Shown: positions 36,678-45,676 of the stretch, piece by piece
Numbering within the stretch: position 1 is the first letter of the stretch
How the letters are laid out: every line of letters starts with the position of its first letter
Assembly: GCA_019744975.1 (NCBI GenBank)
Contig: JAIETP010000027.1
Coordinates: forward strand, 46,151-110,150
Source of the DNA: Burkholderiales bacterium
Lineage (GTDB): Bacteria; Pseudomonadota; Gammaproteobacteria; Burkholderiales; SG8-41
Length of the DNA stretch: 64,000 nt
Reading direction: 5' to 3'
Notes under the pieces: generated by a model
What the model was told of the DNA's origin: nothing
What the model saw: the letters and a program-made list of their open reading frames with translations, nothing else
The model's database searches: none
Translations under genes and position numbers: made by a program

Positions 36678-36742
36678 TCCGGCACCCTCTTCAGGTACCC
36701 ACCTCAGGGACCCAACTTAGGCACCCTTATCAGGCACCCACT
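36678..36742. repeat. five imperfect 13-bp tandem repeats in the aconitase leader
   Basis: Units begin at 36678, 36691, 36704, 36717 and 36730 and share the pattern TCAGGYACCCANC (for example TCAGGTACCCACC and TCAGGCACCCACT). The array ends about five bases before the ribosome site AAGGAG of the aconitase gene, so it should lie within the 5' untranslated region. Confidence 0.8.
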
Positions 36743-36758
36743 TTCAAGGAGCATCCGC

Positions 36759-39446
36759 GTGGCCAACAACGCTTTCAATTCGTTACGGGAATTCAAACTC
36801 AAGTCGGGCAAGACCGGCAAATATTACTCGCTGGCCGCGCTCGAAGAAGCCGGCCTCGGCAAGGTCTCGCGCCTGCCGGTGAGCCTGCGCGTCGTGCTCG
36901 AGTCCGTATTGCGCAACTGCGACGGCAAACGCATCACCGAAGATGCGGTCAAGGCGTTGGCCGGCTGGAAGCCCAATGCGCCGCGCACCCAGGAAGTGCC
37001 CTTCGTGCTCGCGCGCATCATGCTGCAGGACATGGCGGGTTTCCCCGCATTGAACGATTTCGCCGCGATGCGCGCCGAAGCCAAGCGCCAGAAATTCGAA
37101 CCGACCAAGATCGAGCCGCTGGTGCCGGTCGACCTGGTCGTCGACCACTCGGTGGTCGTCGACGTGCACAACTCCAAGGACGCCCTGCGCAAGAACATGG
37201 AAATCGAGTTCGAGCGCAACGGCGAGCGCTACACCTTCCTCAAGTGGGCCAAGCAGGCCTTCTCCGGCATCCGCGTGGTGCCGCCGGGCAACGGCATCTG
37301 CCACCAGGTCAACCTCGAATACCTGTCGCGCGGCGTCTGGGAAAAGGACGGCGTCTACTATCCCGACTCCACCGTCGGCACCGACTCGCACACCACCATG
37401 GTCAACGCCATCGGCGTGCTGGCCTGGGGCGTGGGCGGCATCGAGGCTGAAGCCGGCATGCTCGGACAGCCCTACTACTTCCTCGAGCCCGACGTCGTCG
37501 GCGTGCACATGACCGGCAAACTCAAGCCCGGCGTCACCGCCACCGACCTCGTGCTGACCGTCACCGAGCTGCTGCGCAAGACCAACGTCGTCAACAAGTT
37601 CGTCGAATACTTCGGCGAGGGCGCCGCTTCCCTCACGCCCACCGACCGCGCCACCGTCGCCAACATGTCGCCCGACTACGGCGCGACCTGCGGCTTTTTC
37701 GCGATCGACGACAAGACCCTCGAGTACTACCGCATGACCGGCCGCGAACAGCATTGCGACGCCATCGAGTCCTACCTCAAGGCGCAGGGCATGTACGGCA
37801 TCCCGAAAAAAGGCGACATCGACTACACGCAGGTCGTCGAGATCGATCTCTCGACCGTGCGCCCCAGCGTCTCCGGCCCCAAGCAGCCCGAGGAGCGCAT
37901 CAACCTCGAAGGCATAGGCGCGCGCTTCACCGAGCTGTTCTCGAAGCCGGTCGCCGAGAGCGGCTACAACAAGCCCGCCGCCGACCTGACCAAACGCGTT
38001 CCGGTCGCCAACAAGGCGATCGGCGATGTCGGCCACGGTGACATCGGCATTGCCGCGATCACCTCCTGCACCAACACCTCCAATCCCTGGGTGCTGCTGG
38101 CCGCCGGCCTGCTCGCCAAGAAGGCCGTCGAGAAAGGCATGAAGCCGCATCCGCGCGTTAAAACCTCGCTCGCCCCCGGCTCCAAGGTGGTCACCGCTTA
38201 CCTCAAGCAGTCCGGCCTGCTGCCCTACCTCGAGCAACTCGGCTTCCATGTCGTCGCCTACGGCTGCACCACCTGCATGGGCCTCGCCGGCCCGCTGGAC
38301 AAGGACCTCGAGGAAGCGATCGTCAAGAACGACATCATTTCCGCGGCCGTGCTCTCCGGCAACCGCAATTTCGAGGCGCGCGTGCACCAGTCGCTCAAGG
38401 CCAACTTCCTGATGAGCCCGCCGCTGGTGGTCGCCTTCGCGCTCGCCGGCACGGTGCTGAAAAACGTCGACACCGATCCGATCGGCAACGACAAGGACGG
38501 CAAGCCGGTGTTCCTGAAGGACCTGTGGCCCTCGCCCGCCGAAGTCGATGCGGTGATGAAGTTCGCCACCAGCAGCGACAACTTCAAGCGCGAGTACGGC
38601 GACCTGTCCGGCGCGAAAGACCTGTGGGAAGCCATCCCCGAAGCCCGCGGCGCGCTGTTCCAGTGGGACCCGAAGTCCACCTACATGCTCGAACCGCCGC
38701 TGTTCGAAGGCTTCAAAAAAGAACTGCCGAAGATCAGCGACGTCAAGGGCGGCCGCGCACTGGGCATCTTCGGCAACAAGCTGACCACCGACCACATCAG
38801 CCCGGTGGCGCCGATCCGCAAAGGCACGCTGGCCGGCGACTGGCTGGTGGCGGCCGGCAGCACCGACCTGTCGAGCTTCGGCTCGCGCCGCACCAACCAC
38901 GAAGTGATGGTGCGCGGCGCCTTCGCCAACCCGCGCATCAAGAACCTGATGGTGCCCGGCAGCGAAGGCGGTGTCACCTTCCACCAGCCTTCCGGCGACA
39001 AGATGACCATCTACGAAGCCGCGATGCGCTACCAGAAGGAAAACATGCCGCTGTTCGTGTTCGGCGGCGAAGCCTACGGCACCGGTTCATCGCGCGACTG
39101 GGCGGCCAAGGGCACGCAGATGCTGGGCATCAAGGTCGTGGTCGCCCGCGGCTTCGAACGCATCCACCGCTCCAACCTGATCGGCATGGGCGTGCTGCCC
39201 TGCCAGTTCAAGGGCGACGACAGCGTGCAGTCGCTGAAAATCGACGGCACCGAGAGCTTCGACCTGCTGGGCGTCGCCGGCGGCAACGTCAAGCCCATGC
39301 AGGACGTGACGCTGGTCATTCATCGCAAGGATGGCAGCACGAAAAACGTCACCGTCACGCTGCGTGTCGATTCGCCGATCGAAGTTGAATACCTCAAACA
39401 CGGCGGCATTCTGCCGTACGTTCTGCGCGAATTAATGGCTGCTTAA
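36759..39446 (+). CDS. acnA: aconitate hydratase (AcnA-type), first of a tandem pair
   Basis: 895 residues of the monomeric AcnA/AcnD class. [4Fe-4S] ligands are in [20 protein letters not shown] near residue 433 and [10 protein letters not shown] near 500. Substrate residues lie in [32 protein letters not shown] and [14 protein letters not shown]. It isomerises citrate/isocitrate and may also hydrate 2-methyl-cis-aconitate from the PrpD reaction. The start is a GTG at 36759 with AGGAG seven bases upstream; no ATG gives the family N terminus. Confidence 0.93.
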   Translation: MANNAFNSLREFKLKSGKTGKYYSLAALEEAGLGKVSRLPVSLRVVLESVLRNCDGKRITEDAVKALAGWKPNAPRTQEVPFVLARIMLQDMAGFPALNDFAAMRAEAKRQKFEPTKIEPLVPVDLVVDHSVVVDVHNSKDALRKNMEIEFERNGERYTFLKWAKQAFSGIRVVPPGNGICHQVNLEYLSRGVWEKDGVYYPDSTVGTDSHTTMVNAIGVLAWGVGGIEAEAGMLGQPYYFLEPDVVGVHMTGKLKPGVTATDLVLTVTELLRKTNVVNKFVEYFGEGAASLTPTDRATVANMSPDYGATCGFFAIDDKTLEYYRMTGREQHCDAIESYLKAQGMYGIPKKGDIDYTQVVEIDLSTVRPSVSGPKQPEERINLEGIGARFTELFSKPVAESGYNKPAADLTKRVPVANKAIGDVGHGDIGIAAITSCTNTSNPWVLLAAGLLAKKAVEKGMKPHPRVKTSLAPGSKVVTAYLKQSGLLPYLEQLGFHVVAYGCTTCMGLAGPLDKDLEEAIVKNDIISAAVLSGNRNFEARVHQSLKANFLMSPPLVVAFALAGTVLKNVDTDPIGNDKDGKPVFLKDLWPSPAEVDAVMKFATSSDNFKREYGDLSGAKDLWEAIPEARGALFQWDPKSTYMLEPPLFEGFKKELPKISDVKGGRALGIFGNKLTTDHISPVAPIRKGTLAGDWLVAAGSTDLSSFGSRRTNHEVMVRGAFANPRIKNLMVPGSEGGVTFHQPSGDKMTIYEAAMRYQKENMPLFVFGGEAYGTGSSRDWAAKGTQMLGIKVVVARGFERIHRSNLIGMGVLPCQFKGDDSVQSLKIDGTESFDLLGVAGGNVKPMQDVTLVIHRKDGSTKNVTVTLRVDSPIEVEYLKHGGILPYVLRELMAA

Positions 39447-39448
39447 CA

Positions 39449-39544
39449 ATGAGCCGTCAGGCACGCGCAGAACGAACGGCTTTGCCGGAATTTACGGCGC
39501 GCAGTCAAACTGCGCTCGTACTGCGCGAACTGATGGCCGCCTGA
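39449..39544 (+). pseudogene. 31-codon remnant resembling an aconitase C terminus
   Basis: A short frame (ATG 39449 to TGA 39542) ends in VLRELMAA, the same C terminus as the gene just upstream (VLRELMAA), but with different codons and unrelated sequence before it. It looks like a leftover 3' end from duplication or recombination between aconitase copies. It may not be translated. Confidence 0.45.
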
Positions 39545-39565
39545 TCAGGCCAAGGAAAAACCGAC

Positions 39566-42259
39566 ATGGCACAAGACACTTTCAAGACACTCAAGGAATT
39601 CACCCCTTCCCCCGGAAAAACCGGCAAGTACCACAGCCTCGCAGCCCTCGAGGCCGCCGGCCTCGGCAAGATCTCGCGCCTGCCGCGCTCGATCCGCGTG
39701 GTGCTGGAAGCGCTGGTGCGCCACTGCGACGGCAAACGCGTCACCGAGGAACACGTGAGGGCGCTCGCCGCCTGGCAGGCCAACGGCAAACGCAGCTCCG
39801 AAATTCCGTTCATCGTGGTGCGTATCGTGCTGCAGGACCTGATCGGCTTCGGCACGCTGAACGACCTCTCGGCGATGCGCGCCGCCGCCGAACGGCTGGG
39901 CATGCCGCCGGGCAACATCGAGCCGCTGGTGCCGGTCGACGTGGTGGTCGACCACTCGGTGGAAATCGACGTCCACAACCGGCCGGATGCGGTGCAGATC
40001 AACCAGGAAATCGAGTTCAAGCGCAATGCCGAGCGTTACAGTTTCGTCAAATGGGCGCAGGGCGCGTTCAAGACCGTGCGCGTGGTGCCGCCGGGCAACG
40101 GCATCATCCACCAGATCAACATGGAACACCTGTCGCGCGGCGTCTGGGAAAAGGACGGCGTGTGGTTCCCCGACACCGTGTTCGGCACCGATTCGCACAC
40201 CACCATGGTCAACGGCATCGGCGTCGTCGCTTGGGGCGTGGGCGGCATCGAAGCCGAGGCCGGCATGCTCGGCCAGCCCAATGCCTTCCTCACGCCGGAC
40301 GTCGTCGGCTGCCACATGACCGGCAAGCTGCGCGAAGGCGTCACCGCCACCGACCTCGCGCTCACCGTCACCGAGCTGATGCGCAAGACCAAGGTCGTCG
40401 GCAAATTCGTCGAGTATTTCGGCCCCGGCGCCGCAGCCCTGACCGCCGCCGACCGCTGCACGGTGGCCAACATGGCGCCGGAATACGGTGCGACCATGGG
40501 TTATTTTCCGGTCGATGAAAAAACCGTCGATTACTTCCGCACCACCGGTCGCGAGCCGGAACTGGTGTCGGCGATCGAAGCCTATTACAAGGCCCAGGGC
40601 ATGTTCGGCATGCCGCAAAAAGGCGAGATCGACTACTCCCAGGTCATCGAACTCGACCTCGACAGCATCGTGCCCAGCCTGTCGGGCCCGAAGCGTCCGC
40701 AGGACCGCGTCAGCCTGCCCGAGCTCGGCCGCAATTTCGACATGCTGTTTTCCGCGCCCGCCGACAAAAACGGCTACGCCCGCCCCGCCGCCGATCTCAA
40801 CCGCCGCGAGCCCACGGGCCACGCATTCGATGTCGGCCACGGCGACGTGCTGATCGCCTCGATCACCTCCTGCACCAACACCTCCAACCCGGCGCTGCTG
40901 CTCGCCGCCGGGCTGCTCGCCAAGCGCGCGGTGGACAAGGGCCTGATGCCGCACCCGCGCATCAAGACCTCACTCGCCCCCGGCTCCAAGGTCGTCACCG
41001 CCTACCTGCGCGACGCCGGCCTGCTGCCGTCGCTGGAAAAACTCGGCTTCGGCGTGGTCGCCTACGGCTGCACCACCTGCATGGGCGCCGCCGGCCCGCT
41101 GGACGCCAAGATCGAGGAAGCCGTGGTGTCCAAGGATCTCGTCACCTGTGCCGTGCTTTCGGGCAACCGCAATTTCGAGGCCCGCGTTCACGCCAATCTG
41201 CGCGCCAACTATCTCGCCAGCCCAGCGCTGGTGGTGGCCTACGCGCTGGCCGGCACCGTGCGCACCGATCTCACCAAGGATCCGCTGGGCAAGGACCGCG
41301 ACGGCAAGCCGGTATACCTGAAGGACCTGTGGCCCACCGACGCCGAGGTCGCCGCGCTGCTCAAGTTCGCGTCCAACGCCGAACATTTCCGCCGCGAATA
41401 CGGCGATCTTTCAGGCAACAAGAAACTGTGGGAAGCCATCCCCACCGTCAAGGGCGCGGTCTACCAGTGGGACGCGAAATCGACCTTCATCAAGGAACCG
41501 CCGTTCTTCGAAGGCGTCACCCGCACCCCGGGCAAGATCGACGACATCAGGGGCGCACGTGCGCTGGCGATCCTCGGCGACTCGATCACCACCGACCACA
41601 TCAGCCCGTCGACCAAGATCAAGCCGGGCACGCCCGCCGGCAAGTGGCTGGAGCCTTTCGGCACCCCGCCCTCGGAATGGGGCCATTTCGGCGTGCGCCG
41701 CTGCAACCATGAACTGATGGTGCGCGGCACCTTCGCCAACGTGCGCCTGCGCAACGCTGTTGCACCCGGCACCGAAGGCCCGATGACCAAGCATCAGCCC
41801 GACGGCGAGCTGATGACCATATTTGACGCTTCGGAAAAATACCGCGCGGAAAAAACCCCGCTGGTGATCTTCGGCGGCGACGACTACGGCATGGGTTCGT
41901 CGCGCGACTGGGCGGCGAAAGGCGTGCAGCTGCTGGGTGTGAAAGCCGTGATCGTCAAGAGCTTCGAGCGCATCCACCGCGCCAACCTGATCGGCATGGG
42001 CGTGCTGCCGCTGCAGTTCAAGCCGGGCACCGACGTCAAGACGCTGGGCATAGACGGCACCGAAAGCTTCAGCATCGAAGGCATCAACGGCGGCAACGTC
42101 AAGCCGCTGCAGGATGTGACCATGGTGATCACCCGCGCCGACGGCAGCACGCAGAAAGTGCCGCTGACGCTGCGCATAGACACCGTCATCGAGGTCGATT
42201 ACCTGAAGCACGGCGGCATCCTGCCATACGTATTGAGAGAGTTGCTCGCAGCCGCATAA
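39566..42259 (+). CDS. acnA: aconitate hydratase, second of a tandem pair
   Basis: 897 residues, collinear with the first aconitase and very similar throughout: GKTGKYHSLAALEAAGLGKI, cluster Cys in [20 protein letters not shown] and GCTTCMGAAG, and [17 protein letters not shown]. Differences are spread evenly, which fits an older tandem duplication. One copy may be specialised for 2-methylisocitrate formation (AcnD-like), but which one cannot be decided by eye. It starts 119 bases after the first copy and is followed by a strong terminator. Confidence 0.93.
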   Translation: MAQDTFKTLKEFTPSPGKTGKYHSLAALEAAGLGKISRLPRSIRVVLEALVRHCDGKRVTEEHVRALAAWQANGKRSSEIPFIVVRIVLQDLIGFGTLNDLSAMRAAAERLGMPPGNIEPLVPVDVVVDHSVEIDVHNRPDAVQINQEIEFKRNAERYSFVKWAQGAFKTVRVVPPGNGIIHQINMEHLSRGVWEKDGVWFPDTVFGTDSHTTMVNGIGVVAWGVGGIEAEAGMLGQPNAFLTPDVVGCHMTGKLREGVTATDLALTVTELMRKTKVVGKFVEYFGPGAAALTAADRCTVANMAPEYGATMGYFPVDEKTVDYFRTTGREPELVSAIEAYYKAQGMFGMPQKGEIDYSQVIELDLDSIVPSLSGPKRPQDRVSLPELGRNFDMLFSAPADKNGYARPAADLNRREPTGHAFDVGHGDVLIASITSCTNTSNPALLLAAGLLAKRAVDKGLMPHPRIKTSLAPGSKVVTAYLRDAGLLPSLEKLGFGVVAYGCTTCMGAAGPLDAKIEEAVVSKDLVTCAVLSGNRNFEARVHANLRANYLASPALVVAYALAGTVRTDLTKDPLGKDRDGKPVYLKDLWPTDAEVAALLKFASNAEHFRREYGDLSGNKKLWEAIPTVKGAVYQWDAKSTFIKEPPFFEGVTRTPGKIDDIRGARALAILGDSITTDHISPSTKIKPGTPAGKWLEPFGTPPSEWGHFGVRRCNHELMVRGTFANVRLRNAVAPGTEGPMTKHQPDGELMTIFDASEKYRAEKTPLVIFGGDDYGMGSSRDWAAKGVQLLGVKAVIVKSFERIHRANLIGMGVLPLQFKPGTDVKTLGIDGTESFSIEGINGGNVKPLQDVTMVITRADGSTQKVPLTLRIDTVIEVDYLKHGGILPYVLRELLAAA

Positions 42260-42280
42260 TTTCCACGCGCCGCTGCAAAA

Positions 42281-42311
42281 AAACCGGGATTCAAAACATC
42301 CCGGTTTTTTT
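42281..42311 (+). terminator. Rho-independent terminator after the aconitase pair
   Basis: AAACCGGGAT (42281-42290) pairs with ATCCCGGTTT (42298-42307) around a seven-base loop, followed by a T run. It should end the prpC-prpD-acn transcripts. Confidence 0.88.
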
Positions 42312-42680
42312 ACGCCCGCATTCCGCAAAACCCGGTGGTGATTCAGCACAACACCCCTGTCTTGTCGTTCTGCGGCGACAGTCCTCCCCCTTGGGCAAGC
42401 AGCGGCCACCCCGCTTTGCTGTCCCCGGACGGCAACAAATCCTGCCTTGCCCAAAACACCGAATATTTAACCAAGTATTTGTTTTTAAACAATTACTTAT
42501 GGACTGGTACGCTCTCTGCATCAGTTTTCAGTGCGAGCCGAATATCAAGCCGAATTTCCCGTCCCCGGCATCCGGGACCACCGGATAGCGCTACCCGGCC
42601 AACACGCGGGACACCACGGCAACGATGCGGCAGGACTACAGTTTTTACGCATTTTTTAATTAATAGCCAAGGAGACAGAC
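42312..42680. other. intergenic region upstream of csbD
   Basis: About 370 bases without a credible gene. The left part is GC-rich and contains short open frames with no recognisable features. The right part holds a copy of the AT-rich motif (42473-42498, AAGTATTTGTTTTTAAAC) and must include the promoter of the csbD cluster, which was not identified. Confidence 0.5.
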
Positions 42681-42917
42681 ATGAACCGGGATCGCATTGA
42701 AGGCAACTGGAAGCAGGCCAAGGGCAAAATCAAGGAGCAATGGGGCCGGCTGACCGATGACCATCTGAACATCATCGACGGCCGGCGCGACCGGCTGCTC
42801 GGCCAGATCCAGGAATCCTACGGCATCGCCATGGATGAAGCCGAAAGCCAGGTACAGGCCTGGGAAAAACGCAACGCGCGTGTATTCAACGAAGCCGCGC
42901 GCCGCGTTACGCGCTGA
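42681..42917 (+). CDS. CsbD family stress protein
   Basis: 78 residues with the CsbD pattern MNRDRIEGNWKQAKGKIKEQ followed by WGRLTDDHLNIIDGRRDRL. It is small, hydrophilic and helical. CsbD proteins are general-stress induced (sigma-B in Bacillus, stress sigma factors elsewhere) and of unknown biochemical role. AAGGAG precedes the ATG by about eight bases. It is followed by DUF1328 and BON genes, a common small-stress-protein trio. Confidence 0.9.
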   Translation: MNRDRIEGNWKQAKGKIKEQWGRLTDDHLNIIDGRRDRLLGQIQESYGIAMDEAESQVQAWEKRNARVFNEAARRVTR

Positions 42918-42979
42918 CCCCACCGGAAACCCCGTGCCGGCATTGATGTCCGACATCAAATCCCGAGAAGGAGGTCACC

Positions 42980-43141
42980 ATGCTTTATTACGCAGCCGTG
43001 TTTTTTGTGATCGCGCTGATTGCCGCGGTATTCGGCTTCGGCGGCATTGCTGCCGGTGCGGTCGAAATCGCAAAAATCCTGTTTTTTGTGTTCCTGGTCA
43101 TCACAGTGATCACGCTGGTCATCGGTGTGATCAAGCGCTAG
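42980..43141 (+). CDS. DUF1328 small membrane protein (YtjA-like)
   Basis: 53 residues: [20 protein letters not shown], then [20 protein letters not shown] and a third hydrophobic run ending in IKR. This matches the DUF1328/YtjA family, which has two transmembrane helices. AGGAGG lies six bases before the ATG. The gene is between csbD and the BON-domain gene, with which it often occurs. Its role is unknown, probably envelope stress. Confidence 0.9.
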   Translation: MLYYAAVFFVIALIAAVFGFGGIAAGAVEIAKILFFVFLVITVITLVIGVIKR

Positions 43142-43188
43142 AAGCCACTCCCCATTCCCTTTAACCCGTCCAAACCCATGGAGATCAC

Positions 43189-43647
43189 ATGAACAACCCC
43201 ATCAGAAAACCGCTTCGTAAAACCCTGGCCATCGCCACCGCCGGTGTGCTCAGCCTGGGCCTGATCGCCTGCGACCAGAAACCCTCGGCCGAACAGGTCG
43301 GCAAGGACATCGACCGCGCCGTCGACAAGACCGGCGAGCAGCTCGCCCAGGCGGCCGACAAGGCAGGAGACAAAATGGAACGAGCCCGAACCGCCGTATC
43401 CGAAAAAGCTGCCAATGCCGGCGCTGCCGTGGCCGATGCCGCCATCACCGCCAAGGTGAAATCCGCTTTGGTTGCCGAACCGGGCCTGAAGTCCACCGGC
43501 ATCGACGTGGTCACCGAAAAAGGCGTGGTCAGCTTGTACGGGACGACGGTCTCCGATGCCAGCCGCGACCGTGCCACCCAACTGGCGGCCGCGGTCGAGG
43601 GCGTCAAGGCAGTCGAGAACAACCTCGCCGTGGTCCAGGGCTCGTAA
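43189..43647 (+). CDS. BON domain lipoprotein
   Basis: 152 residues. The signal peptide ends at lipobox LIAC (Cys near residue 28). A helical Ala/Lys-rich linker (about 32-85) precedes one BON domain (AITAKVKSALVAEPGLKSTG to AVEGVKAVENNLAVV). BON domains bind membranes or peptidoglycan-associated partners, and OsmY-like proteins act in osmotic and envelope stress. It is followed by a terminator at 43660. Confidence 0.88.
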   Translation: MNNPIRKPLRKTLAIATAGVLSLGLIACDQKPSAEQVGKDIDRAVDKTGEQLAQAADKAGDKMERARTAVSEKAANAGAAVADAAITAKVKSALVAEPGLKSTGIDVVTEKGVVSLYGTTVSDASRDRATQLAAAVEGVKAVENNLAVVQGS

Positions 43648-43659
43648 TCACGCCGCAAT

Positions 43660-43690
43660 AAAAAACCGGGCGTTCAGCCCGGTTTTTTAT
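43660..43690. terminator. bidirectional Rho-independent terminator
   Basis: AAAAAACCGGGC pairs with GCCCGGTTTTTT around a five-base loop. A runs and T runs flank the stem on both sides, so it can serve the BON gene (plus strand) and the convergent malic-enzyme gene (minus strand, stop at 43709). Confidence 0.9.
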
Positions 43691-43708
43691 TACCCCCGCT
43701 GACTGTGA

Positions 43709-45361
43709 TCAGGCGCGCGGATCAAACATCTGCGCTTCGATGTCCGCCAGCAGGTCCGGCGGTTTCTGCCGGCCGGCATATTTGCCGGCATGGGCTGCCC
43801 CCGCGGTAGCAGCGGCGATCTGCGCTGAAACCTCGCGGATGCGCGGCAGCGCCGGATACAGGCTGCCCTGCGCCAGATCCGATTCCGTGACCAGATGCGC
43901 CAGCGTGTGCGCCGCTTTCATGAACATGTCGTCGGTGATCACCCTGGCCTTGCTCGCAATCGCGCCGAGGCCGATACCCGGGAAAATGTACGAGTTGTTG
44001 CCCTGCCGCGGCACAAAAGTCTGGCCGTTGAGCTCCACCGGATCAAACGGGCTGCCGCAGGCAAACAGCGCGCGGCCACCGGTCCAGCGATAGGCCTCTT
44101 CCGCGGTACATTCGGACTGTGAGGTCGGGTTCGACAGCGCAAACACGATCGGACGTTCGTTGAGCTTGGCCATCTCCTCCAGCACTTCGCGGGTGAAGGT
44201 GCCGCCGACCGCGGACACGCCGATGATCGCCGTCGGCTTCAGGGTTTTGATGGCCGACAGGAAATCGCCGACCTGTTCATGTTCGTGGGCATAGGTCAAT
44301 TTATGGTGCGCCAGTTTCTGCCGGCTTTTCACCACCAGCCCCTGCGAATCCACCAGCCAGCAGCTGCGCAAGGCCTCCTCACGCGTCATGCCCTGCGCCA
44401 CCATCGCCGACACCACCAGGTCGGCAATGCCGGTCGCCGCTTCACCCGCACCAAGGAAAAGCACTTTCTGGTCGGTCAGCTTGCCGCCGGTCACACGCAG
44501 CGCGGAAAACAGTCCCGCCAGCGCGACCGCCGCCGTACCCTGGATGTCATCATTGAAACTGCACACCCGGTCGCGGTATTTCTCGAGCAGGCGAAAGGCG
44601 TTGTGGTTGGCAAAATCCTCGAACTGGATCACCACACCCGGAAACACTTTCTGCGCAGCGGTGATGAACTCTTCGATGAATTCGTCATAGGCGGCGCCGG
44701 TGACGCGACGCTGGCGCAGGCCGACATAAAACAGGTCATCACGCAGGGCGTCGTTGTTGCAACCCACATCCAGCGTGACCGGCAGGCACAATTCAGGATG
44801 GATGCCGGCACAGGCGGTGTACAGCGACAGCTTGCCCACGGGAATGCCCATGCCGTTGGCGCCGAGGTCTCCCAGACCGAGGATGCGTTCGCCGTCGGTG
44901 ACCACAATGATGCCGGCCTGGTGCGGCCAGTTGCGCAGGATCTCCGCGATGTGGCCGCGATCATTGATGCCGATGAACATGCCGCGCGGGCGCTGGAAAA
45001 TGCGGCCGAATTCCTGGCAGGCCTGGCCGACGACGGGGGTATAGACCAGCGGCTGCATTTCGTCGATGTGTTCGCTGAGGATGCGGAAAAACAGGCTTTC
45101 ATTGCGGTCGTGCAGCGCGTTCAAGGCAACAAATTTGTCCAGCGGATCGCTCAGTCTGCGAAAACTGGTCAGGAAACGTGCGGCCTGCTCGTCCTGGCTG
45201 TGCACATGCGGCGGCAACAGGCCGCGCAGGCCCAGCGCCTGGCGCTCGGCTTCGGTAAATCCCGTACCCCGGTTGAGTATCGGATCGCGCAATACGTCCA
45301 GCCCGCGCCGTGTCGTACCTGCGGCAGCATTGTTAACCTTTGCAACAACAGCCTTGCTCAT
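43709..45361 (-). CDS. maeA: NAD-dependent malic enzyme
   Basis: 550 residues of the classical large malic enzyme family: RGLDVLRDPILNRGTGFTEA at the N terminus, the malate/Mn region VVTDGERILGLGDLGANGMG near residue 165, VIQFEDFANHNAFRLLEKY near 245, the dinucleotide motif FLGAGEAATGIADL, and FALSNPTSQSECTAEEAY with the catalytic and adenine-binding residues. It decarboxylates malate to pyruvate. NAD preference is inferred from overall type. It is convergent with the BON gene. Confidence 0.9.
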   Translation of the reverse strand: MSKAVVAKVNNAAAGTTRRGLDVLRDPILNRGTGFTEAERQALGLRGLLPPHVHSQDEQAARFLTSFRRLSDPLDKFVALNALHDRNESLFFRILSEHIDEMQPLVYTPVVGQACQEFGRIFQRPRGMFIGINDRGHIAEILRNWPHQAGIIVVTDGERILGLGDLGANGMGIPVGKLSLYTACAGIHPELCLPVTLDVGCNNDALRDDLFYVGLRQRRVTGAAYDEFIEEFITAAQKVFPGVVIQFEDFANHNAFRLLEKYRDRVCSFNDDIQGTAAVALAGLFSALRVTGGKLTDQKVLFLGAGEAATGIADLVVSAMVAQGMTREEALRSCWLVDSQGLVVKSRQKLAHHKLTYAHEHEQVGDFLSAIKTLKPTAIIGVSAVGGTFTREVLEEMAKLNERPIVFALSNPTSQSECTAEEAYRWTGGRALFACGSPFDPVELNGQTFVPRQGNNSYIFPGIGLGAIASKARVITDDMFMKAAHTLAHLVTESDLAQGSLYPALPRIREVSAQIAAATAGAAHAGKYAGRQKPPDLLADIEAQMFDPRA

Positions 45362-45676
45362 GGATTGTCCTCTTGACGATATTCAGGTGCGTCCTTGCGA
45401 CACACCTCTGCAGAGCGGTCGCTTTGCGCCGAAACTGCGTTGCGCCTGCGATGATCTGCCCTGTTTAGGGCGCTATTTTACGATTTCGGACGAGCGCGAG
45501 CCAGTCGTCATACCGCGCCACACCGCAGCGCAACAAAATCCGGAGTCGGGATCAGTGCCGCCTCCACCCGTGACCACCTCGCACACGAAAATACGTCACT
45601 TATTGAATATTCCCAAAAACATGACAGCCTCGTCAGAGGCATGTTTTTGTCATCATTTACGGAACTTTCAATAAAC
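45362..45676. other. intergenic region upstream of maeA
   Basis: 315 bases with no gene. GCCCTGTTTAGGGC (45458-45471) is a short hairpin-forming palindrome next to TAAAAT on the maeA strand, so it could overlap the maeA promoter or act as an operator. The right end is occupied by copy 2 of the hairpin element. Confidence 0.5.
45599..45675. repeat. hairpin element, copy 2 of a two-copy family
   Basis: It matches 5077-5153. The outer ends form an 8-bp inverted repeat (TTATTGAA at 45600, TTCAATAA at 45667), and inside CAAAAACAT/ATGTTTTTG encloses GCCTC/GAGGC. It begins right after the stop codon of the histidine kinase on the minus strand, the same placement as copy 1 relative to tctA. Confidence 0.65.

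Noticed and set aside
36783..38984. A 733-codon open frame antisense to the first aconitase
   Set aside because: Shadow of strong codon bias in the aconitase gene; no ribosome site and low-complexity Val/Gly/Asp-rich translation.
42291..42521. 76-codon minus-strand frame after the aconitase terminator
   Set aside because: It runs through the terminator hairpin and has no family features.
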